Assembly (NCBI RefSeq): GCF_000003815.2
Contig: NC_049986.1
Coordinates: 11,019,942-11,083,941 of the forward strand
Length of the DNA: 64,000 nucleotides
Direction of reading: 5' to 3'
DNA from: Branchiostoma floridae
Lineage: Eukaryota; Chordata; Leptocardii; Amphioxiformes; Branchiostomatidae
Of the stretch, positions 1-11,366 are shown in pieces; the stretch's first letter is position 1, and each line of letters opens with the position of its first letter. Position numbers and translations under genes: made by a program. The notes below the pieces were generated by a model. It saw nothing but the letters and a program-made list of their open reading frames with translations. It did no database searches and was not told the DNA's origin.

Positions 1-146
1 GCTGTTGTTAAGGAGGTTTCAGATCGTACTCCACAACAAAACTGATGCAAAGAACGTACTTTTCTGTATTATTTTACTGTGATTACATCAGTAGAAGTAC
101 AAGGAATCATGTTAAAATGTTTATACCGTGGCCGATATCAACAATG

Positions 147-420
147 TGCAACACACTTACTTTTCTGCTCAAGACACTTACTCTTCTGCTCAACACACTT
201 ACTTTTCTGCTCAAGACACTTACTTTTCTGCTCAAGACACTTACTTTTCTGCTCAACACACTTACTTTTCTGCTCAACACACTTACTTTTCTGCTCAACA
301 CACTTACTTTTTTCTGCGTGAGACACTCACTTTTTTCTGCGCGAGCCACTTACTCTTCTGCGCGAGCCACTTACTCTTCTGCGCTGCACTTACTCTTTTG
401 CGCTGCACTTACTTACTTTT
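147..420 (+). repeat. 21-bp subterminal tandem array, left arm
   Basis: There are seven core copies of a 21-bp unit containing CTTACTTTTCTGCTCAA, at a period of exactly 21 (unit CTG at 165, 186, 207 and so on). About five diverged units with CTGCGCGAGCCACTTA follow. Open frames across it on both strands are a by-product of the 21-bp (seven-codon) period and are not genes. Confidence 0.9.
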
Positions 421-1398
421 CCTGTGGTGCGCACCCCTCCCTTTATCAATGGATGGTCCCTGAATCAGGCCAAAGGTCACAAAGACCGCATAAAATGTAG
501 TATTGACCGCATGTCAATCCTAAATTATCCTCCTTCGGATGACCCTATGAAATGACCCTTACCCTAGCGCGTTTTTGTGGATTCAATTTAATTCTTTTTG
601 GTCTTTAGTATAGCATTTTGACAATGCAGATCGATAACGCCAAGTCTCGATTTGATCATCACAACATCGCGTTTTGTTGCCATCACAACGTATTGTCAAC
701 TTTGAAAACAAATTCTGCGCGCGTTTCTGGCGCGCAGCTTTAAACTTTTATTTACCAGGGTTTACCTAAACCAGGCAGAGGCTCTTGACTCCTCTGTAGA
801 TAGGAGTAAGAAGGCAGGTAGGCCTTGGTAGCTCCTCTGTCCAGAATTCGGCGTCTGTTTAGTAATAAATAGCCAAGTTGCCGCACGTAATGTTTTGGTG
901 GGAGCACTGAATTTTACTACCCGGATCCGGACTAACTTTGGACAGAGTGGACAGATCAAGACAAGGTTAGTAAATATTAGCAAATCAGATGTGTGGAAGT
1001 TGGATAAGTTGTGTGTTGTCAAGAAAAATGACAGATCCTACCCGTGCCACCCCCCCCCCCCGGGCTAATTATGCATATTTGGGGTGAATCTCGGTGTGTT
1101 TACTTTGCAACAGAAACTTTTATATAATACTTTGAGACTTTGAGACAAACAACACAACAACACAGTGGAAAGTCACCCTTAACCATGATGTGTGAAGTTG
1201 GCCCAAATGCATTATGACTTCATTAAACAATCTGTAGCTTTTGGTATAAATCTGGTAAAAATAGTCGGTTTTCCATTCTTTCAACCTCCTTGCTCCCAGC
1301 AAGGAGGTTGCTCCCAGCTGTTTCTAACCTGAATCTTGCCTGAATAGTGTTGAATACACATCAGTGTCTGGCACTGTCTGCCCCGATCTAGGGTCATA

Positions 1399-2130
1399 GA
1401 CCCCATTCACACTCAGAAAAACGATTCGGATAAAACATTTATCCGAATAAAAAAAATTCTATCCAATCCAAAATTGCGTTCACACTCGTCTTCGGCAATC
1501 CGATTTGTGCGCCCTCAGTCTTATCCGAATGAAACATTATGTTGAGGTCAAAGGGTAGCGTCATTTCTTACAGCTCAAAATGGCGGGAATCCACCAACTT
1601 TTGATGCTGTTGTTCCTCTGGAGAACGTTCTGAAGTCGTAGAAGGGAACGCAATCGACGATCTTTGATCTCGAGAAGGTTTCACCGACAAAATCTTCTGC
1701 ATATTGGGACAGCTGTAGTACAGCTCAGATGTACGCCACCAAAGCGACAGACAGAACGATCTGAGAGCGGGAGCGAAGCCTTGATTGGTGGAACAACATT
1801 GTGCTTTGAACATTTTCAGACTCGGACTGGCAGAAAAACTTCTAATTGAGCAAACTCACCTTTGATAAGTTGCATCCTATCCACTTAAAGTCAATCCTAT
1901 CCACTTGCGCGTTCACACTGCCGAATCGCACGAATCGAGACTCCCCGCGGCGCAGTTTTATCCACTTCCCGGAGTTCTATCTACCTCCCCGAGGTGGATC
2001 GCGAGGGATTCGAATCGATGAAATCCAAGTGATTTGGGAGCGTTCATACTGCTAAGTTTTATTCGGATCGGGTAGTTTTATTCGGATAACATGTTTTATT
2101 CGAATAGTTTTTGTTAGTGTGAATGGGGTC
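1399..2130. mobile_element. Small inverted-repeat element in the foldback loop
   Basis: Terminal inverted repeats GACCCCATTCACACT and AGTGTGAATGGGGTC bound a 732-bp segment flanked by ATA on both sides, a possible 3-bp target duplication as in PIF/Harbinger elements. The interior is rich in ATTCGGATAA-type motifs that also pair in inverted orientation near the ends. No coding capacity is seen. Confidence 0.7.
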
Positions 2131-3439
2131 ATAAACAAAGATGCTCTCATTGTGTGGGCCATTCACTTTTAGGTCAAAGTCAGTCAGCACAAAGCAATTT
2201 ACCAGGGAAAGATATTATACTGACAACAACCTTTTTTAAAACTCTGTTATAACCTCGGTAAACTTATAACATGTTTCAACATCTGAACAAGGAGGTTAAA
2301 AAGGATTTGATCTGAATATCCACACAATGTCATGCATATTGAGTAGAAAGAGAGTGTTTCACATGTACCTGTGACACCCCTTTCACCCATCATTACTCTT
2401 CTAGAACCTTTGTGTGAATTTCATTCTCACCTCCTACATCTGCATAAAAACTGCCAAGTCAGGTGAACTCCTTTTAACCCCTTTCTACTGGTTGGCTTGA
2501 TGGGTCCAGATAAAACGGATCAAGGACCAAACAATGACAATTCACCCTATCCAGGATCTTAATCTTTGTATAATGTTAATAGGAAGATCATCATCAGATT
2601 AAGAATTGATAAGAAAAGTTTATACTGCATTTAATCACAAAACCCACACATAATATAAAAGGTGTGATCTTTTGTCTTCGACTGTCATCAAAAAAGAAGT
2701 CAAACCCAATATGTTTGTTTGTCTCAAAGTCTCAAAGTATTATATAAAAGTTTCTGTTGCAAAGTAAACACACTGAGTTTCACCCCAAACATGCATAATT
2801 AGCCCAGGGGTCACGGGTAGGATCTGTCATTTTTCTTGACAACACACAACTTATCCAACTTCCACACATCTGATTTGCTAATATTTACTGACCTTGTCTT
2901 GATCTGTCCACTCCGTCCAAAGTTAGTCCGGATCCGGGTAGTAAAATTCAGTGCTCCCACCAAAACATTACGTGCGGCAACTTGGCTATTTATTACTAAA
3001 CAGACGCCGAATTCTGGACAGAGGAGCTACCAAGGCCTACCTGCCTTCTTACTCCTATCTACAGAGGAGTTAAGAGCCTCTGCCTGGTTTAGGTAAACCC
3101 TGGTAAATAAAAGTTTAAAGCTGCGCGCCGGAAACGCGCGCAGAATTTGTTTTCAAAGTTGACAATACGTTGTGATGGCAACAAAACGCGATGTTGTGAT
3201 GATCAAATCGAGACTTGTCGTTATCGATCTGCATTGTCAAAATGCTATACTAAAGACCAAAAAGAAGAATTAAATTGAATCCACAAAAACGCGCTAGGGT
3301 AAGGGTCATTTCATAGGGTCATCCGAAGGAGGATAATTTAGGATTGACATGCGGTCAATACTACATTTTATGCGGTCTTTGTGACCTTTGGCCTGATTCA
3401 GGGACAATCCATTGATAAAGGGAGGGGTGCGCACCACAG

Positions 3440-3690
3440 GAAAAGTAAGTAAGTGCAGCGCAGAAGAGTAAGTGCAGCGCAGAAGAGTAAGTGGCTCGCG
3501 CAGAAGAGTAAGTGGCTCGCGCAGAAAAAAGTAAGTGTCTCACGCAGAAAAAAGTAAGTGTGTTGAGCAGAAAAGTAAGTGTGTTGAGCAGAAAAGTAAG
3601 TGTGTTGAGCAGAAAAGTAAGTGTGTTGAGCAGAAAAGTAAGTGTGTTGAGCAGAAGAGTAAGTGTCTTGAGCAGAAAAGTAAGTGTGTT
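3440..3690 (-). repeat. 21-bp subterminal tandem array, right arm
   Basis: This is the inverted counterpart of the array at 147-420, with six core units (TTGAGCAGAAAAGTAAGTG) instead of seven plus the same diverged units. The one-unit difference accounts for most of the length difference between the arms. Confidence 0.9.
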
Positions 3691-4253
3691 GGACATTGTT
3701 GATATCGGCCACGGTATGTTTAACATGTAACAGATGCAGAAATGTGTTTTTTTACGTCATTTCTTGCAAAATCGTTAGCAAAACTGTTGCTAAGGCCGTT
3801 GCTAAGGGTGTGCTCAGTCATGTTTCAAGCCAAAACAGCAGAGAGTCACGTTCTCTGACGCGTGATTTTGCTCCTGTCATGTTGTAAGTCATACTTAAAT
3901 GTGAAAAATATCATAATTGATTGGAAATGTTAATTTGGGCTCTACATGGGGGTTATAAGGATACCTGAAAATGAATTACCTTGACTTCACACATTTTTTT
4001 TACAAATCTTTTGCTCTTTTTCGTCATTTAGTAGATACCTTACTAAAATTCACAGCGTATATCTAGTATGTCGTACACAATGAAAAAGGCTCTGCATGGG
4101 GGTTACCGGGGCACCACATATGTGACACAGGATATGTGGATGCAGGACTGCGTCATGCATATTAAAAATTTATCTAGAAACAAGATCATAACATAAGGTC
4201 AAGAACAAGGCTACTCTGGGATAAATACAAGTATATTGTACTTTTCTTGATCA

Positions 4254-4718
4254 CTGATGGTATACATTATAAAGGAGGTTATATCGACATATATAGGCAT
4301 ATCTAGACATGTCTATATAACCTCATTGACTATATATCAGGTACAGTGCAGGTTTGCTGCGTTGGACAAACTGCAACACACTTACTAGTCTAATGGTGTG
4401 TTATTATGCTTGACCATTCATTTGTTAACATAAGGGCAAACCAAAAACAAAGTCTATAACAAAATTTTCATGTATGGAGACCCGTTAGAATGGAGCAGTG
4501 TAATATCTGGTGTAAAACGTAGCTATTAAACTGAAGATTCTGGCAGGCTTGTAAAACTTGACACACTGGATACAAAACTACTGATGCCTTTTTCTACACT
4601 GTTGTAAAGATTACAAAACTTACAACCTACAACTTACAAGTTTCCACATGTGCATGTGCCTAGAACTAGGGTGGTCTCCAATGCCTAAGGGAATTTTCTT
4701 TGTCATTGAGCCTGTAGG
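4254..4718. other. Spacer of the inverted duplication, no gene seen
   Basis: This AT-rich sequence starts the central spacer between the two arms. It has no convincing exon, RNA gene or inverted-repeat element. Confidence 0.5.
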
Positions 4719-5643
4719 CTCGTTCTCATTTAAATGTCGAAATGCTGTCGCCTGACTTTACGCCTTGATATGGAGCAAATTATAGACAACATCACTGGTT
4801 CCTTCATTTTTCCACAGCCCCTGTAATGTTTTACAAAAGATGCACAACAACATTCGTATTGGTTGATGGCTTAGAAGATTATTATAGCCACTGGTGGGAT
4901 TTCACCCCCTAAAATATGGCTGTCGCCTGAGAAGAAACGAAGAATTCAAATAGTAGCCAAAAATGTAACAATTCAGTTCCCAGAATGATAGTTCGGTAGG
5001 TGAAACTAGCTGTCCAGGCCCTCTGACCGATCACGTCATATGGCTACTGCCACTGATCTTGGAGGCTGTGTGAGGTGGTTCATGCCTGTCGCCAGATTCT
5101 GTAACAAACGTCACCACCACGAGTACGATGGTTGCCACGGTTATATCATCCACGTATAAGACTAGAAATGATCGTTTTTGTGACGCTGTACAGTTTTTCT
5201 GGCTTTCTAAAGAAACAAGAAATGGTTGTTGACTGTCATTTGTATCCCACCTTGCTTAACAAAATGTTGTACAGAAATGACTGTAACAAACGTTACCATT
5301 TTTCGATGCTGTCTAAGCTTTCTTTTTGACCTGGTGTAAAAAAGCTGCCCACTTTTTAAATGTTCCTCTGAGGGACGTCTACTAATACCTAAATGATGTA
5401 GTCAATAAGGTGAGTCCTTTCGAAGAAAACAGGGTATAGTCTACTGTTGTAACAAACGTTACCGGTAACGTTTGTTACATGCCCTGTAATGCATTACCAA
5501 TGGGGCCGAAAATAACAAGTTGCCATTTTTGGCTATGGTTAAAGGAGGAATTTTCCTAAACAACCACGTAGTTTTCACTGAAAATAAAGACGATTTATTT
5601 TTCGACCAAAAAATGCCATATTCGACATTTCAATGAGAACGAG
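4719..5643. mobile_element. 925-bp MITE with CTCGTTCTC termini
   Basis: The terminal inverted repeats read CTCGTTCTCATT, followed by AAATGTCGAA on the left and its inverted match ending GAGAACGAG on the right. The interior carries several copies of GTAACAAACGTTACC-like sequence, including the perfect palindrome at 5448-5479. No protein is recognised. The target duplication is unclear. Confidence 0.75.
5448..5479. repeat. Perfect 32-bp palindrome
   Basis: Two 16-bp halves (TGTAACAAACGTTACC and its complement) meet with no loop. Single copies of the half-site recur at about 5282 and, with one change, at about 5100 within the same element. Confidence 0.9.
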
Positions 5644-6391
5644 TGTGTAACGGGCATATGAAAATGGTCTGATATACGTTTTAGTTGCCTTTAATAGCTT
5701 TGACGATTTGAGGCCTTAGGTTTTTGCCAGTTCGCAAAAATTGAAGTCTTCAAACATTACAACAAGATGACTGTAGTCAATATGTTGGTGTATACATATT
5801 TCACAGTGCCTGCCATGCAAGAACATAACGTCCTTGGTCGGAATGAACTGACATTTTGAATCAAGTGTGGAAGTCACAAGTCGTCGGACTTCCTCTGGTT
5901 CAACGTTGGGCATGTCTGAGATACTGGTCAGACAAACATTAGATATTTCATACAATGTAAGAAAATGGGCATGTCTCCTGTCAGAAAGGAGGTGATGTGA
6001 CTTGTGTGTTACCGACCGGTGTTGCGATTGTCCTAATGTTGGAAGGTCATTAGTTTGTGGCACTGTGGTAAAGGTCACCACTTCTCTGACCATAACACCA
6101 AAGGCTTTTTAGTCTCGCATGTCTTCATCGTGTTAAAACAAGAAATTGTTCCATGATTTGGCATCTTCCTATTTTTGTCTTGCAGGTCATTTACCTGCTT
6201 GTTTTGTCTGTTGTGCTATTCTACAGCCCTTATGCCTCCATATGACTGTATGCCTTCAATGGTTTAGACTCCATGTTTTTCATAACATACTGTCTTATGT
6301 GAGTCTTCATTGATACTATCAATTTTGCAGCAGTTGGAACACTGCTTTCCCCCCACCTACTTGCATGAGCTTTTGCATTTATTTCTTGATA
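5644..6391. other. Unresolved spacer with a weak minus-strand open frame
   Basis: A 125-codon minus-strand frame (5716-6093) contains a short CEIC...H cluster but matches no domain I know. It has no convincing start context or splice sites and lies between transposons. It is probably chance or a decayed element. Confidence 0.3.
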
Positions 6392-6803
6392 CAGCAGAAG
6401 CCGCTTAATTGCACATCCCATTTGCCAGCATATTAATGTGCAATTATTCGCATGGTGCAATAATGCGAAGTTATCCAGCCGGACTGCAAATTTAAAGGTT
6501 TGGGATTTGGGGATTCCGTGCAATTAACTAGAACTATTCAAAACTATCGGTAAATATAGTCGACGCTTGTGTTCCTTTGTGACAATGCCCTTCTTCTCAA
6601 ACATCTTGTACGTAGATAATAAACATCTTTTGTACTTTTATAAAGGCTACAGTAGAAGCCAGTTAATCGTACAATGTATTACCGCACACTTCTGTTAATT
6701 GCATTGAATCCCAAAATCCCGAACTGATGCGGTCCAGCTGGATAACTTCGCATATCATTGCACCACACGGTGAATGGGGTGTGCAATTAAGTGGCTTCTA
6801 CTG
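6392..6803. mobile_element. TA-flanked MITE, CAGYAGAAGCC family
   Basis: The left end CAGCAGAAGCCGCTTAATTG and the right end CAATTAAGTGGCTTCTACTG are inverted repeats flanked by TA. This pattern fits Tc1/mariner/pogo-type elements. The interior repeats terminal-like sequence near 6650 (AGTAGAAGCCAGTTAAT), so it may be two nested or head-to-tail copies. A shorter relative is at 24249-24416. Confidence 0.8.
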
Positions 6804-7765
6804 TATTTCACAGTCCTTGCTTGATTTCCAATGATGTATTTGCATCTGTAAGTAGCAACGACTATAGCTGCAGTACAGTGCACCAGTCAGAATTGCCCTG
6901 AGGAATTGTGACAGACGATCAACGAAACGGGGTGAAAATAAAACAAGGGTTGTGAAATAAAAGATCTGTATCTTATATGTCCATACAGAGCCCTTCTCAT
7001 TATTGTGACCAAGTTTACACGATGGTTTATGTGTGGTTTTCACAGCTATACCAAAAGTCTCCATAACTTACCTCCTCTCAGTACCCAATTTATCATGGTC
7101 CCAAACCCCCCCAAAAGCCGCCAATACCCTGATCTGGCTCGTCTTCTGTGTGGCCCAATAAGACAACAAGTAATATTTCTTCATTAAGTAGATTTTCCTT
7201 TTTCCATCAACAATAATACATACACCAGGTGCATTACCTTCAATATAAAGAGGAAGCATGGGAGGTATTACGCCTTAGAAATTACTAAATGAGAGATTAA
7301 AACTCTGCTTTTAGTCAATCAGGTAACCCCCTATTACATCCTCTCAAATCCAATCAAATCCTCTTTATCCTCACCTGTTGGACTGTAAAAGAAAGTTTCC
7401 TATATGGAAATACAAAACTTCTTCACATCTTCATTTATTATATTAATTTAGATCTATGAGGATAGCCATCGTAATTTCAGTAATTTTCGGCAATAAATTG
7501 TTTGATTTTTAAGGGCCTCTTAGGGCGGCCCAGGCCTCAATAACGGAAACACTCGAGGGTTTATCATATGGCTGTTCATAGTTCCACATACCTATCACAA
7601 AGGATTACTCAATTTGGCCGACTTCGATCTTCCGACCTCAGCATAGTATGCCTGGTTTCTCATACAATCATATTTTTGAAGGTGCTCATATGTACAAATT
7701 AAAGTGAAAAAAGACTGTCACAATTCTATCAAGATAAGAGTAGCAAAATTATGTGTCAAAGAACT
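6804..7765. other. Spacer, no gene recognised
   Basis: AT-rich sequence that completes the centre of the inverted duplication. I see no supported exon, RNA or inverted-repeat element. Confidence 0.4.
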
Positions 7766-8965
7766 TGATCAAGAAAAGTACAATATACTTGTGTTCATCC
7801 CAGAGTAGCCTTGTTCTTGACCTTTTTTTGTGGTCTTGTTTCTAGATAAATTTTCAATATGCATGATAGTCCTGCATCTACGTATCCTGTGTGTTAAAGG
7901 GGCATTCCACTTCACACGGGAGTGTTATTTTCCGATAGATATTAATTTTAGGAAGTAATAAATGCATACGTCTTCACATTATATGATAAAGTACCCAGTT
8001 GCTTCACGTGCCTCAAAAGCATTCAGTCTTCTACCAAACTCCCCAAGTACCCTCTTTTTGAATTAATCCTATGGCTGAATACAATGCAAAACTTTTAGGT
8101 GAGGTTACAAAACTAATTTCAGGATTGCTAAGAAATCTCGCCTTGTTATGTGTTCTTTGCTATCTTATGAGCAATTTGCATTGCATAAGCTCGGTGTGCT
8201 TAGCGAACCTCATTTATTCCAAAATATGCACGATAAACAAAGTGTCTATGCGTATAGGGAATTCATGTGTAGGGTCTGCATGGGTTTACTGAGTGTCATA
8301 TTGTTTTCCAAAACACATATCGCGCAATTCATCCCAAGGTGAATTCCACAAAATTCGGCTGATTATACTATTCATTGACACATTATCTATTGGAAAACAC
8401 CACCCCCTTTTGGAGTGGAATGCCCCTTTAAACGGTGTCACACATGTGGTGCCCTGGTGACCCCCATGCAGAGCTTTTTTTCATTGTGTACGACATACTA
8501 GATATACGCTGTGAATTTTAGTAAGGTATCTACTAAATGACGAAAAAGAGCAAAAGATTTGTAAAAAAATGTGTGAAATCAAGGTAATTCATTTTCAGGT
8601 ATCCTTATAACCCCCATGTAGAGCCCAAATTAACATTTCCAATCAATTATGATATTTTTCACATTTAAGTATGACTTACAAGAAGACAGGAGCAAAATCA
8701 CGCGTCAGAGAACGTGACTCTCTGCTGTTTTGGCTTGAAACATGACTGAGTACACCCTTAGCAACGGCCTTAGCAACAGTTTTGCTAACGATTTTGCAAG
8801 AAATGACGTAAAAAAACACATTTCTGCATCTGTTACATGTTAAACATGTTTAACACGATTCCTTGTACTTCTACTGATGTAATCAGAGTAAAATAATACA
8901 GAAAAGTAAGTTATTTGCATCAGTTTTGTTGTGGAGTACGATCTGAAACCTCCTTAACAACAGCC
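7766..8965 (-). repeat. Right arm of the large inverted duplication
   Basis: This is the reverse complement of 1-122 plus 3722-4253. It is interrupted only by the 538-bp element at 7894-8431. Without insertions the two arms are each about 655-662 bp over the visible part. Confidence 0.9.
7894..8431. mobile_element. 538-bp TTAA-flanked MITE
   Basis: Both ends read TTAAAGGGGCATTCCAC in inverted orientation, with TTAA as the likely target duplication, as in piggyBac-type elements. It sits inside the right arm of the inverted duplication. The left arm near 4126 lacks it and has continuous arm sequence. No long open frame is seen. The superfamily is inferred from TTAA only. Confidence 0.85.
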
Positions 8966-9769
8966 TTAGCAACGGCCTTAGCAACGATATTGTCACTATA
9001 AGCTGGCAGATGTGTCATTCTTCACACATTCATATCTCCGGATTTCATTGATGGATTTCGATCATTTAAAGCCTAATATGCAGACAAGGATACGTACGGT
9101 AAGTCTAACTCATCAGGCAAGGCCCCATAGGTAATGTGACTAAATGAACGATATTGGAAAGTAAAGTATATATTTTTCACCAGAAAATCACCAAAAATTA
9201 TGATTTTAGGCAGTCATAATTTCGTGTTGAATCACAATATCAAAGATCAATTGATATTTTTATGATCCTCTTAGCAGGTTCTGCCAGCCTGTGAGTTTTC
9301 GTGGAAAAATATTGATGTTTAATTTTTTACCCCTCCCCCTTGTTGAAGACATGAAATTTCCAGATCATTTAGGTGGTGATAGGTTTGAAGGGTGATAGCC
9401 GGTAGAAAGCTACCATACCAGAATGGCTATCACGTCAAAATATATGCCACAGGCCTTCTACTATTCAAAAATAACAAGGAGAATTTGCCACCTCGGAGGT
9501 ACCGATTTTTCCTCTGGCCCATGGACTAATGCGTTCGAAAATCTCCGAAAAGTACCGACGGGAAACCGTTAGTGGCTCGATCCTGTGCTGATTTATTGTA
9601 GGATATAATAAATCAAAGGGGTCCGTTTGCGGCATGTTTGTGCGTCCTTTTAAACGCTGAAAGTACGAAATAATGACACAAATGTGCTAGAATGGTAAAT
9701 GTCAATACCGTACCGATTGTCTCATCCAGAATATCCCCAATTTTAATGCACTAAAAACTGCTCTGGGCG
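8966..9769. other. Intergenic sequence, nothing recognised
   Basis: No exon, RNA gene or inverted-repeat element could be supported. The inverted duplication may continue into the start of this stretch, but its partner lies outside the window. Confidence 0.4.
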
Positions 9770-10228
9770 CCTTTAAGTCCCCTTCACACGAGAGCAAGAA
9801 TGATCCGGAATGCCGTCAGAATGAAAACTCTTTAAATTCTTTTTTTATTCCTGGCGATTCCTGTCAATTCGTAGTAGGTTCCAGGAACTTTCACTATTTG
9901 TGCCAATTCGTTTGGCTGACCCAAAAGTTTTGAACATGTTCAAAACTGTCGAGGTGTATTCGAAGTGGGTAAATATCGAATGGCATTCGTAGTGGATTCT
10001 AAGTGTCTTTCAACTATTCTAACTGCAGTATTACCGCATTCTCCGGCATTACAACATTATTCGAATCATTATTTCATTCGATGGAGAACCGAAACGGCGA
10101 GCCACTTCGAATCCAGAATGTGACCAAAAGGATATCTGAAATGCAGTGATAATTTCTAAAATACACTACGAAAGAATCATCCTGATGGCATTTTGGCATA
10201 TTCCTTCTCGCGTGAAGGAGATATAAGG
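9770..10228. mobile_element. MITE with CCTTCACRCGAGA termini
   Basis: The left end CCTTTAAGTCCCCTTCACAC and the complement of the right end (CCTTATATCTCCTTCACGCG) are imperfect inverted repeats of about 25 bp. Both are followed by CGAGA/GAGA and GGAATG-like sequence. The adjacent 10229-10350 repeats related motifs (GTTCACACTCGGAATG), which suggests a second, decayed relative. Confidence 0.6.
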
Positions 10229-10662
10229 TCCATTTGGAGTTCACACTCGGAATGACCCCGAATGTGGCACGAATTTTGCAAATACTCCATTCCGGCTGGT
10301 TCTGCTTGATTCCTGCTAATTCGGTTTCAGTGGGAAGGCCCTATCATAAAGGAACTCAAAGTGGCATATTATCCTGTTAAATCAAAATGCCCCATTTAAC
10401 ACTGATTATGACACGTGTATTAGCAAGCAATGTTATATACCCGCGGTGTTGCGTGGCTTTGATTAAGATTTTAAGGGAGAGTGTTTGGCATATTTGACTC
10501 GGGTTCGAACCAGAAGTGGTGCACTTTTTTTTTCTTCGATAATTTGATTATCATGTATCTGCATCCTGTCGTACATTTGTAGTGAAATGTTGCTTTATTT
10601 CGTTTTTCTTCCTGTCCGTGCTTGAAATATTAGGAAACGCTTGGACATGATAAAGGCCTTGT

Positions 10663-10790
10663 CTCCAAGCATTTTTATCGGGCTTTCTATTTTATGCTGT
10701 TTTTGGGGTGCGTGTCTTCTAGAGAAAACAGCACGGAATAGAAAGCCCGATTCAACGCCTAAAAACACCAAGCCCAACCTCTGCTTGGAG
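10663..10790. repeat. Nested hairpin followed by AACCTCTGCTTGGAGAGTA
   Basis: Bases 10678-10704 pair with 10724-10750 (TCGGGCTTTCTATT and its complement) as a stem of about 26 bp. Outside it, CTCCAAGCA pairs with TGCTTGGAG. The motif AACCTCTGCTTGGAGAGTA at the 3' side recurs near 31839 and 50534. It looks like the end of a small palindromic element. Frames across it are not genes. Confidence 0.65.
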
Positions 10791-11065
10791 AGTAGAATAG
10801 ACCGGTCCGCGATATGACGAAGATCGTTTGGAATTAACGACAAAGAAAACTGCCACTGCGCAATGTGAGCTTGAAACTAGGTACTACTTTACTCCGAACA
10901 AAATATGCTTGCCGGGTGCAACGGACCAACTGGTAGTATTTCCTACCTTGTGTTGTCTTGGTTTAAAGTCACAAACCATGCAGTTAGAAACAAAAGAAGC
11001 GGAGTCAGCTAACAAATGAGCTAAACGTTTTAAAAGAGAGGGAGAGAGAGAGAAACCCTACGTAC

Positions 11066-11131
11066 CTCAGCCGAAGTTTGTCGAACTGCCAGTGAAGCCA
11101 GGAGACATGTGGTGAGAATGAACTGTCGCAT
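11066..11131 (-). CDS. Probable first coding exon encoding a signal peptide
   Basis: On the minus strand an ATG at 11131 opens 22 codons, MRQFILTTCLLASLAVRQTS followed by AE. They end exactly at a consensus splice donor (GAG|GTACGT) at 11065, in phase 0. The peptide has a basic start, a hydrophobic core and a polar end with small residues before a likely signal-peptidase site. A TATATAAG box lies about 48 bp upstream, at a plausible distance for a start site near 11150. This is what is visible; that it starts a secreted-protein gene is inference. I could not find the following exons, which should lie at lower coordinates where transposons dominate. Confidence 0.5.
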
Positions 11132-11178
11132 CTTGCCTATTTTCTCGTTCTTGGATAAAATGTCACTCGAGTTTTTCA

Positions 11179-11186
11179 CTTATATA
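11179..11186 (-). promoter_or_regulatory. TATA box for the signal-peptide exon
   Basis: TATATAAG on the minus strand. It is about 30 bp before a plausible start site and 48 bp before the ATG at 11131. Confidence 0.45.
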
Positions 11187-11366
11187 GTTGCAGCAGTCCT
11201 CTTTAACCTTAACCTATGTGTTGAATTAGAAGTTCAGGCACTGGAGCCACGTTGATATTGCAGGACCTTGAAGATAATAGTTTCCGTCAACAATACATTT
11301 TTTCCCTTTGACCAAGTCCAACACTAGCGTATCTTAATGTAACGGTTATGTTTGAAGGTCTGTGGG

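Larger units (their letters stand above)
119..3721. mobile_element. Foldback-like palindromic element with 1 kb arms
   Basis: The element spans 123-3717 (3,595 bp). Its terminal inverted repeats begin ATACCGTGGCCGATATCAAC, and it is flanked by GTTT at 119-122 and 3718-3721, read as a 4-bp target duplication. The inverted arms are long (123-1152 and 2715-3717) and nearly identical. Each carries a tandem array of 21-mers near the terminus, seven core copies on the left and six on the right, plus diverged units. The unpaired centre (1153-2714) holds another small element at 1399-2130. The opposite arm of the host duplication (8842-8845) keeps the uninserted site with one GTTT. Long inverted arms with internal tandem repeats are the hallmark of foldback/Galileo-type DNA elements. 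No transposase is visible, so this copy is non-autonomous, and the superfamily is not assigned. Confidence 0.85.
1..4253 (+). repeat. Left arm of a large inverted duplication (interrupted)
   Basis: Bases 1-122 and 3722-4253 together read as the reverse complement of 7766-8965. Base 1 pairs with about 8965, and the arm ends near 4253 / 7766 in the shared sequence CTTTTCTTGATCA. The left arm is split by the foldback-like element at 119-3721. The arm continues beyond the left edge of the window, so its outer end is unknown. The arm is non-coding as far as I can see. A diverged third copy of part of it lies at 63445-63650, so it belongs to a dispersed repeat family. Confidence 0.9.

Noticed and set aside
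45..500. Long open frames through 21-bp repeats
   Set aside because: The 21-bp period equals seven codons, so every frame without a stop stays open. The frames are present on both strands and mirrored at 3361-3730.
762..1022. 86-codon frame conserved at 2836-3096
   Set aside because: The conservation is only that of the two arms of one palindromic element. There is no domain or start context.
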